A stretch of DNA of 18,605 nucleotides from assembly GCA_910584065.1 (NCBI GenBank), contig CAJTZN010000057.1, positions 1 to 18,605 on the forward strand. Reading direction: 5' to 3'. Position 1 is the first letter of the stretch; the number at the start of each line of letters is the position of its first letter. Position numbers and translations under genes: made by a program. Shown here piece by piece: positions 14,805 to 18,605 of the stretch. Source of the stretch: an uncultured Eubacterium sp. (lineage in GTDB: Bacteria; Bacillota; Clostridia; Lachnospirales; Lachnospiraceae). The notes beneath the pieces were generated by a model, which made no database searches, was not told the DNA's origin, and saw nothing but the letters and a program-made list of their open reading frames with translations.

Positions 14805-14813
14805 TGCTATACT
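14805..14813 (+). promoter_or_regulatory. Extended -10 promoter upstream of the GH13 gene
   Basis: TGC directly followed by TATACT (14805-14813) forms an extended -10. The -35 region has no good match at 16-18 bases, as is common for this promoter class. The expected start is near 14820. Confidence 0.45.
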
Positions 14814-14819
14814 AATCAT

Positions 14820-14914
14820 CGTAAACCCCAATACATTATATAGTTTTTGCTACACCCCATAAGTAACAAAAATACCTTCTCCCAAAAGGACAGCACACGT
14901 GAAGCTGTCCTTTT
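14820..14914 (+). ncRNA. Possible short terminated leader RNA or small RNA
   Basis: A transcript from the extended -10 promoter would end at the strong hairpin of 14884-14914 after about 95 bases, with no reading frame behind a ribosome binding site. It contains two similar C-rich segments (ACCCCAATA at 14825-14833 and ACCCCATAA at 14854-14862). It could be a stand-alone small RNA, or an attenuated leader that is read through into the GH13 gene. The family is unknown. Confidence 0.35.
14884..14914 (+). terminator. Strong intrinsic terminator (works in both directions)
   Basis: AAAAGGACAGC (14884-14894) and GCTGTCCTTTT (14904-14914) are perfect complements over 11 bases, with a nine-base loop. 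The A and T ends make it symmetrical. It ends ftsH transcripts, and any RNA starting near 14820. Confidence 0.8.
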
Positions 14915-15025
14915 GACGTGTTAAGCTACGAGTCTGCGAAGCAGACGAAGAGTGGCGATGGCGGTGTAAGTAAGTAGATGGAAAGGTAACAACAGGCGAA
15001 AAATCAAAATTGGAGAGAACAAAGT

Positions 15026-17089
15026 ATGGAAAAAGACAGGGAAACGTTAGATCGGCTTGCGATTTTCAGTTCCGGTACAGAGATGTATGTGACGCCAATG
15101 GAGCCAGATATAAATGAAACAGTGACCCTTCGGTGCCGCACGAGAAAAGACAATACGGATGAAGTTTATCTGATTTCAGATCAGAAAAAGATAAAGATGG
15201 AAAAGGAGTACTCCGAGGGGTGGTTTGATTATTATAGTACGGTTGTGCAGCTAGGGACGGAACCTTTTGCCTACTATTATATGATTCGAAAGGGAGATCA
15301 AACGGTCTATTTTAACAAGCAGGGGGATGTGGACGACCCGCTGTCTCAATATGATTACCTTCTTTTTCCGGGATTTAAGACACCGGACTGGGCAAAAGGC
15401 GCTGTGATGTATCAGATTTATGTGGATCGTTTTTGTAATGGAAATCGGAGCAACAGTGTGGTGGATGATGAGTATTCCTATATCGGCGAGCATGTGAGAG
15501 CGGTGAACGAATGGGGAAAATATCCGGCTTCTATGGGCGTCCGTGAATTTTATGGCGGCGACCTGCAGGGCGTTTTGGATAAACTGGACTATCTGCAGGA
15601 CCTGGGAATAGAAGTTTTATACCTCAACCCGATCTTTGTCTCGCCCTCAAATCATAAATATGACACGCAGGATTACGATTACATTGATCCGCACCTTACT
15701 GTGATTAAAAATGACGGCGGCGACGTTTTGGAGGAAAACGATCAGGATAATTCCCATGCGACAAAATATATCAAGCGGGTCGTGGACAAGGAAAATTTGG
15801 AGGCTTCAAATGAGTTTTTTGCTCATTTCATGGAAAAGGTGCATGAAAGGGGCATGAAAGTCATACTGGACGGTGTGTTTAATCACTGCGGTTCGTTTAA
15901 TAAATGGTTGGACAGGGAGCACATCTATGCGATGGATCCTTCCTATGAAAAAGGTGCTTATGTCGAAGAGGAAAGTCCCTATCATACATTTTTTAAATTT
16001 GGCGATGATGGCGAGTGGCCGGACAACACCTGTTATAACGGCTGGTGGGGACACGATACGCTCCCGAAACTGAATTATGAGGAATCGGAGAAACTGGTTC
16101 ATTATATCATGCGTATTGCCAGAAAGTGGGTGTCTCCGCCGTACAATGTCGATGGGTGGCGTCTGGATGTCGCGGCAGACCTCGGGTTCTCGCAGGAATT
16201 TAACCACAAATTTTGGGCGGAATTTCGTAAAAATGTAAAAGAGGCGAACCCCAACGCTATTATCCTGGCAGAACATTATGGGGATCCGACGCCCTGGATC
16301 TCAGGCGGACAGTGGGATACCGTTATGAATTACGATGCGTTTATGGAGCCGATAAGCTGGTTTGTGACCGGAGTTGACAAACACAGTGATGTAGCCCGGC
16401 CCGACCTGCGGGGGAACAGTAATGTGTTTTTTGCCAGAATGACCGAATACGGTGCCCGGATTACCACGCAGTCCTATTTGACGGCGATGAATGAACTATC
16501 AAACCACGACCATTCGCGTTTTTTGACGAGGACGAACGGTCGCGTGGGACGAACGGCGTCGGCGGGGCCGAGGATGGCGGAAGTAGGAGTGAACCAGGCG
16601 GCGATGAGGGCCGGCGTTATGATGCAGATGACATGGATGGGCGCGCCTACTCTTTACTACGGTGATGAGGCCGGCGTATGCGGTTGGACGGATCCGGATA
16701 ACCGCCGCACGTACCCGTGGGGGAAAGAAGATACGGAACTGATCCGCTTTCATAAAGAAGTGATCCGCATCCACAAGGATTATGAGGCGCTCAAATCCGG
16801 CACATGGATCTACCTCATCTGTGAAGAGGGGCTGATCGGATATGGCCGTTTTGATAAAAAGGATAAGTTTTTCATACTCATTCAACCGGGGGGCGGCCAC
16901 CGGGAGGTCACAGTACCGGTATGGCGGCTGGAGATAAATGACGGCGAGTACATGGCGACGATGATGAGCAGCGATAGTTCCGGGTTCAGCCTGAATGCAC
17001 AGGTGTATGAAGTGAAGGATGGATGTGTGACAGTGGAACTCGAGACGGACGGGGCGGTGATCGTCAAGTCCGTGGAGAGGTCATATTGA
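15026..17089 (+). CDS. GH13 alpha-glucan hydrolase (neopullulanase / cyclomaltodextrinase-like)
   Basis: This 687-residue enzyme should cleave alpha-1,4 (and perhaps alpha-1,6) glucans or maltodextrins. An N-terminal beta-sandwich domain (about 20-115, CBM34-like) precedes the TIM barrel, the layout of the neopullulanase, cyclomaltodextrinase and maltogenic amylase group. GH13 regions: DGVFNH (282-287), VDGWRLDVA with nucleophile Asp381, ILAEHYGD with acid/base Glu416, and LSNHDHS with Asp495. An acidic insertion at about 225-258 lies between barrel elements and contains a THATKY-like segment known to me from clostridial relatives. There is no signal peptide, so it acts on imported oligosaccharides. 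TGGAGAG at 15011-15017 precedes the ATG. No sugar transporter or regulator gene is adjacent. The exact substrate is open. Confidence 0.88.
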   Translation: MEKDRETLDRLAIFSSGTEMYVTPMEPDINETVTLRCRTRKDNTDEVYLISDQKKIKMEKEYSEGWFDYYSTVVQLGTEPFAYYYMIRKGDQTVYFNKQGDVDDPLSQYDYLLFPGFKTPDWAKGAVMYQIYVDRFCNGNRSNSVVDDEYSYIGEHVRAVNEWGKYPASMGVREFYGGDLQGVLDKLDYLQDLGIEVLYLNPIFVSPSNHKYDTQDYDYIDPHLTVIKNDGGDVLEENDQDNSHATKYIKRVVDKENLEASNEFFAHFMEKVHERGMKVILDGVFNHCGSFNKWLDREHIYAMDPSYEKGAYVEEESPYHTFFKFGDDGEWPDNTCYNGWWGHDTLPKLNYEESEKLVHYIMRIARKWVSPPYNVDGWRLDVAADLGFSQEFNHKFWAEFRKNVKEANPNAIILAEHYGDPTPWISGGQWDTVMNYDAFMEPISWFVTGVDKHSDVARPDLRGNSNVFFARMTEYGARITTQSYLTAMNELSNHDHSRFLTRTNGRVGRTASAGPRMAEVGVNQAAMRAGVMMQMTWMGAPTLYYGDEAGVCGWTDPDNRRTYPWGKEDTELIRFHKEVIRIHKDYEALKSGTWIYLICEEGLIGYGRFDKKDKFFILIQPGGGHREVTVPVWRLEINDGEYMATMMSSDSSGFSLNAQVYEVKDGCVTVELETDGAVIVKSVERSY

Positions 17090-17100
17090 ACAATTGTTAT

Positions 17101-17136
17101 AAGAGGTGTTTCGCAGAGGATGCGGAGCACCTTTTC
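17101..17136 (+). terminator. Intrinsic terminator after the GH13 gene
   Basis: AAGAGGTGTTTCGCA (17101-17115) pairs with TGCGGAGCACCTTTT (17121-17135) over 15 base pairs including three G-U, with the loop GAGGA. The T-tract is short and partly inside the stem. Confidence 0.7.
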
Positions 17137-17206
17137 TGGTAGAAGGGGGTGAGGCAAGTGTAACGGTAGGATGGGGGTGAGAAATTGAGAGAGGAGGATA
17201 CAGCGG

Positions 17207-18475
17207 ATGAGAGGAGCGGAGCTAGTTGTTTGGGCAGTAACGGAGTCGATTAAGATTATGATATTTTACTATGGGGTTCTTGGGATGGAAGTAAAAAATG
17301 GGTGGAAAAAATATGGTACATTTTTATATTTGTGTATAGGGATTCCTGTATTAATCATTACCTCGTGGGATGATTTGTATTTTCGTACATTTTGGGGGCT
17401 GGTTTTGTTATTTTCATTTTTCGAGGGCAGTTTTAGGTTGAAGATAAGATCTTTTTTTGTGCAATATATAGCAATCAGTGCTGTTGATATATTAATATGG
17501 AGTTTATTGGTCAAAGGATTAGCAGGAATAGTAATGAGAAATCCTAATTTGTTTTTGATGTTGGCAAACTGTCCTGGTATTTTGTTTTGGATGGGGATTT
17601 TGGTCTTGTTTCGGAAAATAAAGTATAAAATGTGCTACCAAATGGAGCAGATGTCATGGAAGTATTATTGTTTGATATTGGCAGTGTTTTTTAGTATGGC
17701 TGTTATTGCGGGAGGCGCACAGGCAGAGTGTTTGGATGAAATGTCGGGAAATATGAAAGAATCCATGTTATTGAGCAGTGCAATGGCGCTGGTATTATTG
17801 ATCTTTGTAGTAGCGGTTTTAATGCTGGCCCTATTTTCCCAGAGCCAGTTAAGAATGGAAAATGAGATGAGCAGGCAGTTCATGGAATATCAAAAGAAAT
17901 ATTATAGTGAGCTTATCGTAAGAGATGAAGAGATGAGGCGGTTTCGGCATGATTTCAATAAACATATCGTAGCACTGGGCATATTGAGCAAGCAGGGGGA
18001 TTTAGAGGGAGTCCGGAAATATTTAGAGGCGCTGGACAAAAAGAGGGAAGATATGGAGATCGTAAAGACAGGAAATCCAATTGCGGATTATTTTCTCTAT
18101 GCAATGATTTCTGATCTGATGGAGGCAGGAGTTTTTGAATATAATATATCAGGTAAATTTCCACCGATACTAAACATGTCAGATATAGATTTATGTGTGC
18201 TGCTCGGAAATGCATTGGATAATGCGAAAGAAGCGCTTCTTAAGACAGATGGGGAGCGTAAGTTTGGGTTTTTGGTGATGAGCAAAGGAAAGAAGATTGA
18301 GATTGAGATAACAAATTCTTGTAATGAAAGTGGTTTGCCTTTTAACACATCGAAAAAGGATGCACGTAATCATGGATATGGATTGCTGAATATGCAGAGT
18401 GTCGTGCACAAATATGATGGGGATATGAAGTGTGATTATCAAAAAGGGCGATTTACTTTGAAAGTGAGGATATGA
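17207..18475 (+). CDS. GHKL-family sensor histidine kinase (AgrC/peptide-sensor type)
   Basis: The 422-residue protein has a polytopic N-terminal sensor of about six hydrophobic segments (roughly 8-25, 38-53, 61-75, 83-105, 115-136 and 155-170), another near 188-211, and then a cytoplasmic kinase core. The phosphoacceptor motif is RRFRHDFNKH with His248. The ATPase domain has the N-box GNALDNAKEA (334-343, Asn335 and Asn339) and the G-box NHGYGLLNM (389-397). This is the HATPase_c_5 type found in AgrC, ComD and related peptide sensors, which pair with LytTR response regulators. GAGGAGG at 17191-17197, nine bases before the ATG, sets the start. The gene is A/T-richer than the GH13 gene and looks acquired. 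No response regulator or peptide gene lies inside the window; the signal is unknown. Confidence 0.85.
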   Translation: MRGAELVVWAVTESIKIMIFYYGVLGMEVKNGWKKYGTFLYLCIGIPVLIITSWDDLYFRTFWGLVLLFSFFEGSFRLKIRSFFVQYIAISAVDILIWSLLVKGLAGIVMRNPNLFLMLANCPGILFWMGILVLFRKIKYKMCYQMEQMSWKYYCLILAVFFSMAVIAGGAQAECLDEMSGNMKESMLLSSAMALVLLIFVVAVLMLALFSQSQLRMENEMSRQFMEYQKKYYSELIVRDEEMRRFRHDFNKHIVALGILSKQGDLEGVRKYLEALDKKREDMEIVKTGNPIADYFLYAMISDLMEAGVFEYNISGKFPPILNMSDIDLCVLLGNALDNAKEALLKTDGERKFGFLVMSKGKKIEIEITNSCNESGLPFNTSKKDARNHGYGLLNMQSVVHKYDGDMKCDYQKGRFTLKVRI

Positions 18476-18533
18476 CGCTTATTGACAAAAATCGACGCTT
18501 AGAACATTTGGGTTGAACTTGTTTTGGTTTGGG
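18474..18533 (+). repeat. Direct repeats with helical spacing, LytTR-type target candidate
   Basis: GACGCTTA occurs at 18474-18481 (overlapping the kinase stop) and 18494-18501, a period of 20 bases. TTTGGG occurs at 18507-18512 and 18528-18533, a period of 21. Pairs of short direct repeats two helical turns apart, placed just upstream of a -35, are the usual layout for LytTR regulators, the normal partners of GHKL kinases. Confidence 0.5.
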
Positions 18534-18541
18534 ATTATAGT
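18513..18541 (+). promoter_or_regulatory. Sigma A-type promoter for a gene beyond the right edge
   Basis: TTGAAC (18513-18518) and TATAGT (18536-18541) are separated by exactly 17 bases. The start point would be near 18548. A small hairpin, GGAAG/CTTCC (18549-18561), and an AAGGAAGAAGG ribosome binding-like stretch (18589-18599) follow, so the next gene probably starts at or just after the window end. Confidence 0.65.
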
Positions 18542-18605
18542 AAAAGATGGAAGGAGCTTCCTGTATAATTAAAAATATAGAGGATCCCAAGGAAGAAGGT
18601 TGATA

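Larger units (their letters stand above)
14703..15025. other. Intergenic control region between ftsH and the GH13 gene
   Basis: These 323 bases contain a G-rich patch (about 14725-14742), a very A/T-rich tract (14745-14780), an extended -10 promoter, C-rich patches (14826-14829, 14855-14859, 14880-14883), a strong terminator hairpin and a second hairpin, GTCTGC (14932-14937) / GCAGAC (14941-14946), with a GAA loop. No protein gene is seen. Confidence 0.6.

Noticed and set aside
14932..14946. The GTCTGC/GCAGAC hairpin as part of a tRNA or transposon end
   Set aside because: There is no cloverleaf, no second copy in the window and no transposase nearby. It is a simple 6-bp hairpin of unknown role.
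17145..17181. Repeated GGGGGTGAG (17145-17153 and 17173-17181) before the kinase gene as an operator
   Set aside because: Purine-rich ribosome-binding-like sequence is common here. There are only two copies and no dyad symmetry.
18547..18603. An 18-codon frame (MEGASCIIK...) after the last promoter, considered as a signal peptide gene
   Set aside because: Its ATG coincides with the expected transcript start and has no ribosome binding site. A better ribosome binding stretch lies at 18589-18599 for a gene further right.

Overview
The window looks like a chromosome segment of a spore-forming, Gram-positive anaerobe of class Clostridia, most likely Lachnospiraceae. The evidence is the core block spoVT - hup - rqcP - yabP - yabQ - divIC - spoIIE - tilS - hpt - ftsH, which keeps the order known from Bacillus and Clostridium genomes, together with strong AGGAGG ribosome binding sites and two sporulation phosphatase/regulator genes. 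All genes I support lie on the + strand. No tRNA, rRNA, CRISPR array or complete mobile element was seen. The family-level assignment is inference.

Region 1 (1-3180) is visibly A/T-richer than what follows and looks accessory. It holds an HD-domain hydrolase, a class I SAM methyltransferase and an S66 (LD-carboxypeptidase / MccF-like) serine peptidase. It ends in a 30-codon stump that begins like a PHP-family phosphoesterase and then breaks off. The base composition changes sharply right after this stump.

Region 2 (3261-5573) is G/C-richer: a thioredoxin reductase, a secreted lipoprotein with a Pro/Thr-rich linker, and a short formate/nitrite-type membrane channel.

Region 3 (5682-14702) is the conserved sporulation, division and housekeeping block. 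SpoVT controls late forespore genes. HU compacts DNA. RqcP serves ribosome rescue. YabP and YabQ act in the mother cell during spore coat/cortex assembly. DivIC/FtsB is part of the divisome. SpoIIE dephosphorylates SpoIIAA to activate sigma F. TilS modifies tRNA-Ile2, Hpt salvages purines and FtsH is the membrane AAA protease. The regulatory signals fit this mix: sigma A-type promoters before hup and divIC, a sigma E-like promoter before yabP, and before spoIIE a promoter with the long 21-bp spacer and a 0A box known from Spo0A-activated sigma A promoters.

Region 4 (14703-18605) holds a possible terminated leader RNA, a large cytoplasmic GH13 alpha-glucan hydrolase with its own terminator, and then an A/T-richer GHKL sensor kinase of the AgrC/LytS-like quorum or peptide-sensing type. 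Just after the kinase is a sigma A-like promoter preceded by 20/21-bp-periodic direct repeats, which looks like a LytTR-type target driving a gene that starts beyond the right edge.

The most interesting leads are non-coding: a possible three-way-junction RNA between rqcP and yabP, an anti-Shine-Dalgarno repeat upstream of spoVT, the leader RNA before the GH13 gene, the repeated box around the hup promoter, and the direct repeats at the right edge.
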